The notes under the pieces are model-generated. The model ran no database searches and was not told where the DNA came from. It saw nothing but the letters and a program-made list of their open reading frames with translations. The translations under genes and the position numbers were made by a program. From NCBI RefSeq assembly GCF_018294505.1, contig NC_057796.1, positions 192,680,239-192,744,238 on the forward strand: a DNA stretch of 64,000 bases, given 5' to 3'. Below, one piece after another: positions 1 through 11,764 of this stretch; position 1 is the stretch's first letter; each line of letters starts with the position of its first letter. This DNA is from Triticum aestivum. Lineage: Eukaryota > Streptophyta > Magnoliopsida > Poales > Poaceae.

Positions 1-12
1 TGATGATGGAGG
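1..12 (-). repeat. Athila-like internal remnant, left piece
   Basis: These bases, with the target duplication at 13-21, match the sequence just before the A-rich stretch near 34896-34930 in the Athila-like element. The match continues at 11756 after the inserted Mutator-like element is removed, so this is the left half of the split target. Confidence 0.55.
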
Positions 13-21
13 TTTTAAGTG
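13..21. repeat. 9-bp target site duplication, left copy
   Basis: TTTTAAGTG lies directly outside the left terminal inverted repeat. The right copy at 11756-11764 is TTTTAAGAG, one mismatch in nine. Nine-base target duplications are the hallmark of Mutator superfamily insertion. Confidence 0.75.
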
Positions 22-205
22 GAGTAAAATGCATGTGTGGTCCTAATTCTTTCACGAAAGTATCGATTGGGTCCTAATTCTTTCAAAATGCACGTCTGGG
101 TCCTAAATATTTTTAAGTTCTTCATCCAAGGCCCTAATTCCTTCTGACCACTGCTGACCTACCTGTGTGGCGCTTTGACCCTGGTCACATAGACAGGAGG
201 TCCAA
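22..205 (+). repeat. Left terminal inverted repeat of the MULE
   Basis: This aligns by eye almost along its full length with the reverse complement of 11572-11755, with scattered substitutions and small gaps. A subrepeat GGTCCTAATTCTTTCA occurs twice, near 38 and 70. The TIR ends around the segment GTGTGGCGCTTTGACC, which both copies share. Confidence 0.75.
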
Positions 206-227
206 TGTAGTTGGATATTTTTGAAAA

Positions 228-232
228 TTAAC
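228..232. repeat. Target site duplication TTAAC, left copy
   Basis: TTAAC directly precedes the LTR start at 233 and recurs directly after the other LTR end at 10875-10879. This brackets a complete LTR retrotransposon insertion. Confidence 0.85.
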
Positions 233-1298
233 TGTAATGCCCACGATGCGGCTATATCTCCCACTTGTCGAGGCACGACTTAGAGGCATAACCGCATTGT
301 GGTTTTGTCGCAAGAAGGGTCATCTTCACACAATCCCATGTAATGAACAAGAGTGGGATAAAGAGTTGGCTTACAATCGCCACTTCACACAATACATGAA
401 TAAAACATACATCAATCAGAGTACACACATAGGTCCGACTACGGAACCAAAAGAAAAGAAGACAACCCAACTGCTAGATCCCTGATCGTCCCAACTGGGC
501 TCCACTACTGATCAACATGATAAGAAACAACACAGCGAACAAGATCTTCATCGAGCTCCCACTTAAGCTCGGTTGCGTCACCTGCACTGGTATCATCGGC
601 ACCTGCAACTGTTTTGGAAGTATCTGTGAGTCACGAGGACTCAGCAATCTCACACCCGCGAGATCAAGACTATTTAAGCTTATAGGAAAGGATGGGGTAG
701 TGAGGTGGAGCTGCAGCAAGCACTAGCATATATGGTGGCTAACATACGCAAATGAGAGCGAGAAGAGAAGCAACGGAACGATCGTGAACTAGCAATGATC
801 AAGAAGTGATCCTGAACACCTACTTACGTCAAAACATAACCCAGAAACCGTGTTCACTTCCCGGACTCCGCCGAGAAGAGACCATCACGGCTACACACGC
901 AGTTGATGTATTTTAATTAAGTCGAGTGTCAAGTTCTCTACAACCGGACATTAACAAATTCCCATCTGCCACATAACCGCGGGCACGGCTTTCGAAAGAT
1001 AATACCCTGCAGGGGTGTCCCAACTTAGCCCATTATAAGCTCTCACGGTAAACGGAGGATAAACCTTCTCCCGGGAAGACCCGATCAGTCTCGGAATCCC
1101 GGTTTACAAGACATTTCGACAATGGTAAAACAAGACCAGCAAAGCCGCCCGATGCGCCGACAAATCCCGATAGGAGCTACACATATCTCGTTCTCAGGGC
1201 ACACCGGATGAGACATCCTACGAGTAAAACCAGACCTCGAGTTTCCAAGAGGGGGCCCCGCAGTCTACTCAGTTCAGACCAACACTCGAAGGAGCACT

Positions 1299-1631
1299 NN
1301 NNNNNNNNNNNNNNNNNNNNNNNNNNNNNNNNNNNNNNNNNNNNNNNNNNNNNNNNNNNNNNNNNNNNNNNNNNNNNNNNNNNNNNNNNNNNNNNNNNNN
1401 NNNNNNNNNNNNNNNNNNNNNNNNNNNNNNNNNNNNNNNNNNNNNNNNNNNNNNNNNNNNNNNNNNNNNNNNNNNNNNNNNNNNNNNNNNNNNNNNNNNN
1501 NNNNNNNNNNNNNNNNNNNNNNNNNNNNNNNNNNNNNNNNNNNNNNNNNNNNNNNNNNNNNNNNNNNNNNNNNNNNNNNNNNNNNNNNNNNNNNNNNNNN
1601 NNNNNNNNNNNNNNNNNNNNNNNNNNNNNNN
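1299..1631. other. Assembly gap, 333 N
   Basis: The run of N lies inside the LARD LTR. The homologous place in the third LTR copy carries a C10/G12 palindrome at 28208-28229. There only about 60-65 bases separate the sequences that flank this gap, so the N length is probably not a measured size. Confidence 0.95.
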
Positions 1632-3950
1632 AAAAGGGGCTAGGTGGTAGCAAATGGTAAAACCAAGGTTGGGCCTTGCTGGAGGAGTTTTATTCAAAGC
1701 GAACTGTCAAGGGGGTCCCATAAATCACCCAACCGCGTAAGGAACGCAAAATCAAGGAACATAACACCGGTATGACAGAAACTAGGGTTGCAAGAGTGGA
1801 ACAAAACACCAGGCATAAGGCCGAGCCTTCCACCCTTTACCAAAATATATAGATGCATTAATAATATAAGAGATATTGTGATATCCCAACATAAACATAA
1901 TCCAACATGGAGCAACCTTCATCTTCACCTGCAACTAGCAACGCTATAAGAGGGGCTGAGCAAAAGCGGTAACATAGCCAAACAACGGTTTGCTAGGAAG
2001 GGTGACAAAGGTTAGAGGTTCATGGCAATATGGGAGGCATGAAATAGCAAGTGGTAGGTAGCGCCGCATAGCAATAGAGCGAACAACTAGCAAGCAAAGA
2101 TAGAAGTGATTTCGAGGGTATGGTCATCTTGCCTGAGATCCCGCAAGGAAGAAGAACGAGTCCATGAAGAAGACAAGCGGACGTAGTCGAACGAATCCTC
2201 ACAACTCCAGAACAAAACCGAAGCTAACGAGAGAAGCAACCCGGAAAGAAACAAACAACATAGTAAACAACCATCAAAGAAACATGGCATGATGCACAAT
2301 CAAGTATGATGCATGTCCGGTTTAATGAGGCATGGCATGGCAAAGTGCAACAAACAACACTACAAATTAAGTGGAGCTCAATATGCAACGAGTTGCGACG
2401 AAACACCACATTTAATTATTTAGTTCTCTCTCGTTTATGGACCCAACAATATTAAATGTTATTAAACATGGCAAGAGGTGAGGCATATGAAAACTACCTA
2501 GCTAGGCAAGTTTAAATGAGGCCGGAACAACAAACAACAATTCCGGAAAATCCTCATGTCCGTATTTTAGATTTGGTACTGTTCTGCCTATCACATAATT
2601 TTATAGTTGTAAAACAGTAAAACAAAGTGCACCATGTTAAACTAGGCATTTTTCTACCCCATTTACATATAAAGTTTATTTAAATCCGAGTTACGGTTAA
2701 TTAGTTATGAATTAAACCATTTTAACATGGCATACGAGCAAATTAAATCAAACAGCAAATTAAACAATATTAACATGGGTGAAGGTGGCATAGTATTCAA
2801 CTACACAAATTTCTGAGCATTTTACATATATGACATGTTTAATTTGGATGCATGGACAATTACTTATTAACACTTTAATATGATGGCATTTACTGTAAAT
2901 ATGCATGCACAGGATATTTAGCAAATTCGTCTAGGAAAAAAACATCCGTGGGCTGAATCTGGAACTGGCCCAATAGTGCAGAGGGCAGAGGGGCTCTGAG
3001 GAGGCTCACCATGGGCTTTGGCCCAGTCGGTGAGGCAGCAGGCCGCGGGGGCGCAGGCTGGGCCTGGCGCTGGCATGGCGCCTGGGACTTGGAGGCCGGC
3101 CACGCTGGCGTTGGACCAAGTCAACGAGAGGGCAGCACTAGTCGGCTCGTTCGACCACGGTCGACGCAGAGGATGGAGCGGTGCGGCTGCAGCGTGGCGT
3201 TCGATCTGAAGCAGGGAAGACAGGAGGCGGTGCGATGCAGAGGACGCAGGGGAGCAGAGGCAACGGCGGCAGAGACCGGCGGAAACGGCGAGGGCGGATG
3301 GATCCACCTCGGACCCGGTGAGGCAGCTTGATCTCGGTGGCTGGACTCGCCGGCGTCGGGGACGAGGCGCAGGAGAGCGGAGGATGAAGGCGGACTTGGC
3401 GCGACGGCGGCGAGCGAGCGAGGCCTGGCGAGGGGCGGAGCTTGACGGATCCGGCCGCGGGACACCAGTTCCTGGCGGCCGCGTGGCGAACTGGAGCTCG
3501 GGAGGCATCCATGGCGGCCGTTGGCGATGGGAACCTGCGGGAGTTCTCTGTTTCAACGAGACAGAGGGAGAGAGAGGGTGAAACACGGGAGAAAGATGGG
3601 GAAGAAAGGGAAGGAGGGCAGGAGAGAGGGCGAGGGAGATGGCAGGGCGCGACGGGGCCTGCCTGGGGTTGTACGAGCTCGGAGACGGGGCTCATGGCTG
3701 ACGACGGGAGCGAGGAGTCCCGCGTGTGCTTGGCACAACAGGAGGCGTGGTGGAGCTCGAGGCCGGAGGGCTCGGGCACAGGAGGGGCTCGGGCGCTGCT
3801 CCTGGTTGGATCGGTCGCAACTTCGAGGAGGGGAAGGTGGTGGCTGCTGATCTGGAGCGGGGGAGATCCCGAGGAAGAGGAGGATGGAGGGAGTGGCAGC
3901 GGCAGAGAAAGGATGGATGGGACAAGCCTCCTAAAAACTAGGGTTAGGCT

Positions 3951-3960
3951 GTTTAAATAG
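3951..3960 (-). promoter_or_regulatory. TATA-like box of LARD LTR
   Basis: On the minus strand the sequence reads CTATTTAAAC, between an AT-moderate upstream part and the GC-rich leader. It is conserved in the second LTR at 10383-10392 and decayed in the third near 30587. Position and conservation suggest the retroelement promoter; no start site is visible. Confidence 0.5.
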
Positions 3961-4442
3961 CTAGGTGGACTAGCTTAAGGCAAAACGGACCCTCCGATCA
4001 AAATTGAACGGTCGAGAAAAAGGCTGTGGAGAGTCCAACAAAGAAAACGGTGATGTTTTGTAGATGTTTGGGGATGATCCGAATCCAACGGTGACAACAA
4101 CCCGGGTCGGGTTCGGGGAAGTTCCGGACGCGCGAGAGGGGTCTATGCACTGCGCAAGGAGGGGTTCGGTGGTTGTGCAGAGAGGGTCAAATGGTCAGAC
4201 AAGAGAGAAGCGAAAACCCGATTGGTCTGGAACGGTCAACGCAGGCAAGGCGATCCGAGGGAAGGTGATGAAGGCAAAGGGAGAAACGTCAACGACGAGC
4301 GAATGCAAGTTTTAAAACATGACGGCAACAAAGTGCCGATGCAATGGAAATGATGCGATGATGAATGCAACACACAAATAAAACACACGCCGAACACAAA
4401 ATATATGGAAGGCGTCTGGAGCGTCGGTCTCGGGGCGTTACA

Positions 4443-7400
4443 ACACTCCACCACTACAAGAGGATCTCGTCCCGTGATCTAGGATGGCACCGGAGAGAAA
4501 TGGAAGGGGAAGAGGTAAAACAAATTGCTTCTTTGACAAATGAGTGAAACCATTGAACCTTGAGAGGTTGCAAAGCTTGAAGAAATGACACGACGGAGGT
4601 GAACAAAATTTAAAACACTCCGTTCAGCAAGAGGAACAAGGAACATTACAAGAACCTTGAGGTTAAGTGACACGATAGATATTTGAACCACTCCGGTTAA
4701 AACAAGATAGGGAAAGAATAAGAATGATATAATTTGGGCAGCACTCCGACTGTAAATGGAAGGAATTGAACGTGATCTTGACAAGATGAGAGGATACTCG
4801 ATGAAATTACCAACACATTGCCTCCGGAACTACTGAAAGAATGACACAAGGGGTAAGAAAGATTTCAGACAGCACTCCGGTTGAGGGAGGAGACAAAACT
4901 TGATAAGAAGAGAGAACTCGAATGAAAACACGACACTCCGGCTAAACGGATAAGAAAGGAAAAAAATTACATGATCTTGACAAAACAAGATGATTGGTCG
5001 AAGAGAGCAACATCACAAAACCTCCGGAAGAAAGAATAGAAGATAGATCATTGGAATAACAGAATGGAGAAGAAAATGACAACACCTTCCACAAATGAAT
5101 TTGGAAAGTATCCTTGCAAGAAGGTTAGAACGGAGTTGTTGGAGAAAACCAACAACTAAAAGAACAAGCTTGTTGAGGGCTTATGGAAACACTTTCTCAA
5201 AATTATGAGGTGTGCTTCTGCCACCAACGGAAACAAATGATTAGATTGATATCAACAAGGAGACGAGAAACTTATTTCACCGGGAGGACAAATGAAGAAC
5301 TTGGGTCATTTATAAGCACCATAATAGCAACATTCCTTAGGGAAGGCTTTAGGTGAAACATGACACAAGATAAATCCAACGAAGAGATTGGTGGATTTAA
5401 AATATCTCATTCTTGACAACATGTGAAACATGAAACGCGAACTCAAATTGTCAAGAATGACATAACACCACCTCAAATGATAAGGTAGAACGAATTGCAC
5501 TTTAGAATGCAAGATGAAGAATGCTTGAACTCCTCAAAACAAAACATGTGTTGAACACCATGTTTATATTAAAGTATAGCTTGGCGGATCTTAACTCCGA
5601 GAGAAATCTTGAAGAACAATTGAAGAATGAAACGAATCCTTGATGAGCCACCATGTAGAGCCTCCATGAAGAACTCCGGTAATAAAAGAATGATCAAACG
5701 AAATGGAAAATTGAAAAGAACTCCGAGAGAAGCCTTGCAATGATTAGATGAAGCTTTGAAATGATATAACCGAGAAAACTTGGAACTCCGGAAAGAAAAG
5801 ATGAACAACTTGGAACCGAGAGTTTGATATCGTGAACGAACTCCAAAAGAAGGGATTAAACACTTGGATGGAACAAGAATAAGAATTACATTATGCGTAT
5901 CCTTCACCAATTTAAATTGATGACAAGCAACGGATCTTGCATACTACTTATTCTCGTAGAAAGGATTAACATAGATATTGCGCAAACTTGAGAAGGCCTT
6001 CATCGAACCACCGGTAGGATTGAAACAACGAATAACTTGATATGTGACGAAGGAAGAGAAATCTTGAACGAACCACCGTAAGAATTGGAAATGAAAGTAG
6101 CAAAGGCACAATTCACCGGGAAGAATTGGAAAACGAAAGAAGATACTTGAGGGAATTTAGATACAAGTGAATGAATAGATGACGAGCTGAATAGAGAATA
6201 CTTGAATGATGCACCGGTAAGATTTGGAGAAGAACGAAGAGACATCAATTTAGAATAGTTGGAGAACGAGACTGAAAACTTAGAACGAAGAAAATTTCTG
6301 AAATGATGGCCTTTGGATGATCAAGAAATGAAAACAACTCTGAAATACTCCGGATGGTTAAGAAAAGAATTCTCACAATCGAAAACAATCATGAGAGGAT
6401 GGCATAAGCTAGAACTATGAATTTTTAAGAGAGCGGACCAAGAGTTAGGAAAAATTCTTCTTCGGTCTTCAAATGTTGAGAATCATGATGAGAAACACCA
6501 CCATGAATTGTTGAGGCACTCCGGATGAAAATTAGAAAGATTGAACCATCAATGAAAAGAGTTTGAAAGATCTTGAAGAAAGACATATGACTGATGATAA
6601 TTCATTCTTACGTCAAACTTTGCAAAGAATTTGAGAATAACTCCGGAAAGAATTAGAAGAGTCAGGTAAGATCCTGGAAAAAGACCTGTGGGTTAGGGCC
6701 CACTCAAAAGATACACCGTTGAAATGATTACTTGAAAAGGAGATTGCACCGGTTGAATTGAATGGCTCCAAAGAGATAACAACCTCGAGATAGCTTGAAC
6801 GGATTGGGAAAGGAAATGCGAGTCTCCTGAGATATCTTCAACACTCCGGAACACATGGAAAGCGAGAGGTGAATGATTAAGAGATACACCGGCATGAGAA
6901 AACATTTGAAATAGGGAAAGGAATGTGACCAACATTGAAGGCTTGAATTTAGTCCACCGGAGAAGAAAAAGAATGAAGAATGATAAACTTGAAGAACAAC
7001 TTCATGAGAACCACCGGGTAAGCACATTGATTGAAAAGAATGAAGGGGCTTCACATGAGAAAAATGGATACTTGATTAAGAAATCTGAGTCCTTGAAGAA
7101 AAAGGGTGGGAGGGCGGGAAAACAAAGGCAACTTGGGGCAGATGAAACAAACAACGTTGAGAAAACTTATTATTGATCTCGCGAATGTTGAAATGATTGG
7201 ATCCACTTGAAGAGAAGCACGCCGGTTGGAAAAGAAATTACCATGACGACCTCGATGATCAAGAAGGATTAGTATTCACATAGCAATATGAGAACACCGT
7301 TTAGGAAAGGTATGGATTCAACATTGGACTTCGAAGCAACTCGAATACCACAAATAAAAACAAAACAAAGGATTGGCTCGCAGAATAAGCCAGAACAAAC

Positions 7401-8297
7401 ATATGATAGAGATTCCGTCCGAAGTTTTCATGGTGGGGCCCACACAGGCTCGATCGTACAGCACCATCATGTACAAGGCAGTGCACATGACATACGAAGC
7501 GTCCCCGAGTCGGCATAGCCAAGGACTCTTTAAGACACTACGAGACCACTGTAAAACCAACCGTGGAAAGGCGGACCACTAGACGTCGAACCCCAATCTC
7601 ATATCATGCGTCTGTCGGAAAGATATCCTAAGAGCTACTTGAATTCCCACTTATAAACTCCCGAAACTTTCTGGTTATGCAATCTGGTGTTGGGGATACA
7701 GGGGACACAAAATATATCACCCAAACTAACAATACCTAGATCCAGCTGTATCCATCCGTCAACACATAACCAAGAAATCTTCGGAAATCGTTTACCTCAA
7801 CCTTCGAAAAGCATCCGTTATACGAGTTATGGCAATACTCCCGAACTCCCGCCCCAGTACTGGGTGGCGTCGAGGTGATCTCACCAACAACTGCATAAAA
7901 GAGATTTCGATGTCGGCGAAACTCAGGTATTCCAGAACTGCAACGCTAAAATTGTGACGACAACACCTCGGAGCTCAACTCCCCGGGACACTGCCACAAC
8001 CCCTAAATGTCAGGAGGCACCAAGAACAATGTTCTCGTCACAAAACCATCGGAACGATTCCAAGATACCCGCGTGATCCTAAAAAAAAATTTAGTGAAAT
8101 TTTGAGGAGAGAAGAGTCAAAACTTCTACGTCAGGAGACCTCACCAGAGCGACAAAGGGACTGAGGAGTAAAAAGAATCCTACTCACCGATATTTATAAT
8201 CCTAAGACTCAAAACATTTTTGTTCTAGACTCAACAACGTCAGCGATTCGATCAAGCAGGGGGCTCCTAAGTCAGGGATGGCTCTGATTACCAACTT
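4443..8297 (-). repeat. LARD non-coding interior with degenerate short-period repeats
   Basis: This segment has no credible protein. The plus strand is purine-rich and dominated by forms of GAAGA, TTGAA and GAATGA. A core CTCCGG or CACCGG recurs roughly every 50-150 bases from about 4619 to 7220 (for example 4690, 4876, 5678, 5790, 6350, 6515, 6642, 6843, 6955). The RNA made from the minus strand would be rich in C and U. From about 7250 to 8297 the sequence is less repetitive and ends at the primer binding site. Confidence 0.7.
8282..8294 (-). promoter_or_regulatory. Primer binding site (initiator-methionine type) of LARD
   Basis: The minus strand reads TGGTAATCAGAGC, which is the usual plant TGGTATCAGAGC with one inserted A. 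It lies three bases inside the LTR end at 8298. This fixes the element orientation as minus. Confidence 0.7.
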
Positions 8298-10874
8298 GTA
8301 ACGCCCACGATGCGGCTATATCTCCCACGTGTCGAGGCACGACTTAGAGGCATAACCGCATTGTGGTTTTGTCGCAAGAAGGGTCATCTTCACACAATCC
8401 CATGTAATGAACAAGAATGGGATAAAGAGTTGGCTTACAATCGCCACTTCACACAACACATGAATAAAACATACATCAATCAGAGTACACACATAGGTCC
8501 GACTACGGAACCAAAAGAAAAGAAGACAACCCAACTGCTAGATCCCTGATCGTCCCAACTGGGCTCCACTACTGATCAACATGATAAGAAACAACACAAC
8601 GAACAAGATCTTCATCGAGCTCCCACTTGAGCTCGGTTGCGTCACCTGCACTGGTATCATCGGCACCTGCAACTGTTTTGGAAGTATCTGTGAGTCACGA
8701 GGACTCAGCAATCTCACACCCGCGAGATCAAGACTATTTAAGCTTATAGGAAAGGATGGGGTAGTGAGGTGGAGCTGCAGCAAGCACTAGCATATATGGT
8801 GGCTAACATACGCAAATGAGAGCGAGAAGAGAAGCAACGGAACGACCGTGAACTAGCAATGATCAGGAAGTGATCCTGAACACCTACTTACGTCAAAACA
8901 TAACCCAGAAACCGTGTTCACTTCCCGGACTCCGCCGAGAAGAGACCATCACGGCTACACACGCGGTTGATGTATTTTAATTAAGTCGAGTGTCAAGTTC
9001 TCTACAACCGGACATTAACAAATTCCCATCTGCCACATAACCACGGGCACGGCTTTCGAAAGATAATACCCTGCAGGGGTGTCCCAACTTAGTCCCTACA
9101 TATAAAGTTTATTTAAATCCGAGTTACGGTTAATTAGTATGAATTAAACAATTTTAACATGGCATACGAGCAAATTAAATCAAACAGCAATTTAAACAAT
9201 ATTAACATGGGTGAAGGTGGCAATTATTAAACTACACAAATTTCTGAGCATTTTACATATATGACATGTTTAATTTGGATGCATGGACAATTACTTATTA
9301 ACACTTTAATATGATGGCATTTACTGTAAATATGCATGCACAGGCTATTTAGCAAATTCGTCTAGGAAAAAAAACATCCACGGGCTGAATCTGGAACTGG
9401 CCCAATAGTGCAGAGGGCAGAGGGGCTCTGAGGAGGCTCACCATGGGCTTTGGCCCAGTCGGTGAGGCAGCAGGCCGCGGGGGCGCAGGGTGGGCCTGGC
9501 GCTGGCATGGCGCCTGGGACTTGGAGGCCGGCCACGCTGGCGTTGGACCAAGTCAACGAGAGGGCAGCACTAGTCGGCTCGTTCGACCACGGTCGACGCA
9601 GAGGATGGAGCGGTGCGGTTGCAGCTTGGCGTTCGATCTGAAGCAGGGAAGACAGGAGGCGGTGCGATGCAGAGGACGCAGGGGAGCAGAGGCAACGGCG
9701 GCAGAGACCGGCGGAAATGGCGAGGGCGGATGGATCCACCTCGGACCCGGCGAGGCAGCTTGATCTCGGCGGCTGGACTCGCCGGCGTCGGGGACGAGGC
9801 GCAGGAGAGCAGAGGATGAAGGCGGACTTGGCGCGACGGCGGCGAGCGAGCGAGGCCTGGCGAGGGGCGGAGCTTGACGGATCCGGCCGCGGGACACCAG
9901 TTCCTGGCGGCTGCGTGGCGAACTGGAGCTCGGGAGGCATCCATGGCGGCCGTTGGCGACGGGAACCTACGGGAGTTCTCTGTTTCAACGAGACAGAGGG
10001 AGAGAGAGGGTGAAACACGGGAGAGAGATGGGGAAGAAAGGGAAGGAGGGCAGGAGAGAGGGCGAGGGAGATGGCAGGGCGCGACGGGGCCTGCCTGGGG
10101 TTGTACGAGCTCGGAGACGGGGCTCATGGCTGACGACAGGAGCGAGGAGTCCCGCGTGTGCTCGGCACAACAGGAGGCGTGGTGGAGCTTGAGGCCGGAG
10201 GGCTCGGGCGCATGAGGGGCTTGGGCGCTGCTCCTGGTTGGATCGGTCTTAACTTCGAGGAGGGGAAGGTGGTGGCTGCTGATCTGGAGCAGGGGAGATC
10301 CCGAGGAAGAGGAGGATGGAGGGAGTGGCGGTGGCAGAGAAAGGATGGATGGGACAAGCCTCCTAAAAACTAGGGTTAGGCTGTTTAAATAGCTAGGTGG
10401 ACTAGCTTAAGGCAAAACGGACCCTCCGATCAAAATTGAACGGTCGAGAAAAAGGCTGTGGAGAGTCCAACAAAGAAAACGGTGATGTTTTGTAGATGTT
10501 TGGGGATGATCCGAATCCAACGGTGACAACAACCCAGGTCAGGTTCGGGGAAGTTCCGGACGCGCGAGAGGGGTCTATGCACTGTGCAAGGAGGGGTTCG
10601 GTGGTTGTGCAGAGAGGGTCAAACGGTCAGACAAGAGAGAAGCGAAAACCCGATTGGTCTGGAACGGTCAACGCAGGCAAGGCAATCCGAGGGAAGGTGA
10701 TGAAGGCAAAGGGAGAAACGTCAACGACGAGCGAATGCATGTTTTAAAACATGGCGGCAACAAAGTGCCGATGCAATGCAAATGATGCGATGATGAATGC
10801 AACACACAAATAAAACACACGCCGAACACGAAATATATGGAAGGCGTCTGGAGCATCGGTCTCGGGGCGTTACA
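8298..10874 (-). repeat. LARD 5' LTR (shortened copy)
   Basis: This copy is 2,577 bp. It matches the other LTR closely from 8298 to 9090 and from about 9092 to 10874. It lacks the segment equal to about 1037-2660 of the first LTR. The deletion junction is after CCCAACTTAG at about 9091. The gap region of the first LTR falls inside the missing part. Confidence 0.85.
10383..10392 (-). promoter_or_regulatory. TATA-like box of LARD 5' LTR
   Basis: It reads CTATTTAAAC on the minus strand, identical to the box in the partner LTR. As part of the 5' LTR, it is the box that would drive the genomic RNA of this copy. Confidence 0.5.
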
Positions 10875-10879
10875 TTAAC
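10875..10879. repeat. Target site duplication TTAAC, right copy
   Basis: TTAAC follows the LTR end directly and matches 228-232. Confidence 0.85.
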
Positions 10880-11571
10880 CCCTGTGACATTTCTCCTTCT
10901 CAATCCTTGGTCCCTAGGTCTTCTCCCCCACCGAAGCTTGCCTCCCATCACGGCCAGCCCGAGTTGGAGCTTGTCTCCACCCGCCGCCCGCAGTAGTAGT
11001 TGCGCTCCAGCGTCGCCCATCTCCCCCTTCGTCCTATTCCTTCCTTCGCCTCCTCCTCACTCCCAGTCTCTCATCCCCCTATCTCTCCCGGCGCAGGAAT
11101 CTCTATGGACGAACGCCCGAGCTCCCCTTTGGCCCATCTAGACGCCATCCGCCGGAACCCTTGCATCGTCGGCCAGATCCGCGCATCCCCGCCATTGTAG
11201 CTCTTCTCTTCCACAGCTCTGGCGAGTCCCATCATCCCCGTTGCCTGGTCATGGTGCGGTCACGCCAAAGGAGATGATGAACACCCTTGCTGCCTCGCTC
11301 ATCCCCAGCGGGTGTGCAAGCGCCCTTGCATGCACACGTTCGACAATGGACATGACGGACAATGGATTATTTCTAGCAGCTTTGGCACCATCCTAACAGC
11401 TGACTCTACCGGACTACCACCACCAATGACCTCTGCTTCTCAACGGAGCAGCGCCGCCACCGTCGCTCACCTTCAGTTTCGCCAAAGAGGGGTGTGGAAG
11501 AGGAAATGGACCGCGACTATGAAAAATTAGTGTTCGATGGATTTTTTTGCAAATATGCATGGCCAGCCATT
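10880..11571 (+). other. GC-rich interior of the Mutator-like element, possible captured gene 5' end
   Basis: This segment between the LARD insertion and the right TIR is C-rich, with leader-like pyrimidine tracts (10990-11095). A CCCGGCGCAG splice-acceptor-like site near 11085-11096 is followed by an ATG at 11105 opening a 31-codon frame (MDERPSSPLAHLDAIRR...) that stops near 11200. A further open stretch runs 11312-11530. I do not recognise the protein. Composition differs from the AT-rich TIRs, which is typical of sequence acquired by a Pack-MULE. It has no visible promoter of its own. Confidence 0.45.
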
Positions 11572-11755
11572 ACTCCTCCTGGGCCCTCATGTCCACGGTC
11601 AAAGCGCCACACGGTCAGGTCAGCGTTGGTCAGACAGATTTAGTACCTCGGATGAACAACTTAAAAAGATTTAGGACCCATACGTGCATTTTGAAAGAAT
11701 TAGGACCCGGTTGACACTTTGGTGAAAGAATTAGGACCGCCCATGCATTTTACTC
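11572..11755 (-). repeat. Right terminal inverted repeat of the MULE
   Basis: This is the reverse complement of 22-205 with scattered differences. It ends CATGCATTTTACTC directly before the 9-bp duplication. Confidence 0.75.
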
Positions 11756-11764
11756 TTTTAAGAG
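11756..11764. repeat. 9-bp target site duplication, right copy
   Basis: TTTTAAGAG matches TTTTAAGTG at 13-21 except at the eighth base. Confidence 0.75.

Larger units (their letters stand above)
233..4442 (-). repeat. LARD 3' LTR (longer copy, contains an N gap)
   Basis: On the minus strand it starts TGTAACGCCCCGAG at 4442 and ends with GGGCGTTACA at 233. It is 4,210 bp as assembled. From the start, it has a TATA-like box, a GC-rich region (about 2990-3940) with long accidental open frames on both strands, then AT-rich sequence, then a conserved tail (233-1035). The same family appears at 8298-10874 and 27498-30973. Confidence 0.85.
233..10874 (-). mobile_element. LARD-type LTR retrotransposon (long LTRs, non-coding interior)
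   Basis: Two LTRs in the same orientation (233-4442 and 8298-10874) enclose a 3.86 kb interior with no gag or pol similarity. The ends are TG...CA on the minus strand. A methionine-type primer binding site lies beside the right LTR on the minus strand, so transcription runs right to left. LTRs over 4 kb with a non-coding interior of 3.5-4 kb match the published description of LARDs (Sukkula and its relative Erika in Triticeae); that family name is inference. The element is non-autonomous and would need proteins in trans. It sits inside the Mutator-like element. Confidence 0.8.
22..11755. mobile_element. Mutator-like TIR element, candidate Pack-MULE, split by a LARD
   Basis: The ends are long terminal inverted repeats (about 180 bp, 22-205 and 11572-11755) that both start GAGTAAAATGCATG. 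They are flanked by a 9-bp duplication. Without the LARD at 233-10874 and its TTAAC duplication, the element is only about 1.1 kb. It encodes no transposase. Its interior (10880-11571) is GC-rich, unlike the TIRs, and looks like a captured gene 5' end. This is the architecture of a Pack-MULE. Superfamily assignment rests on target duplication length and TIR length, not on a transposase. Confidence 0.7.

Noticed and set aside
237..719. Short frames at the conserved tail of the LARD LTR (82, 72, 81 and 69 codons), repeated at 8310-8790
   Set aside because: Conserved only as part of the LTR copies; both strands are open and there is no domain similarity.
2918..3960. Several long overlapping open frames in both directions (up to 222 codons) in the GC-rich part of the LARD LTR
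   Set aside because: They recur in the second LTR only because LTRs are copies. They have low-complexity Pro/Ser/Arg or Gly/Arg/Glu composition, several frames are open at once on both strands, and none resembles a known domain.
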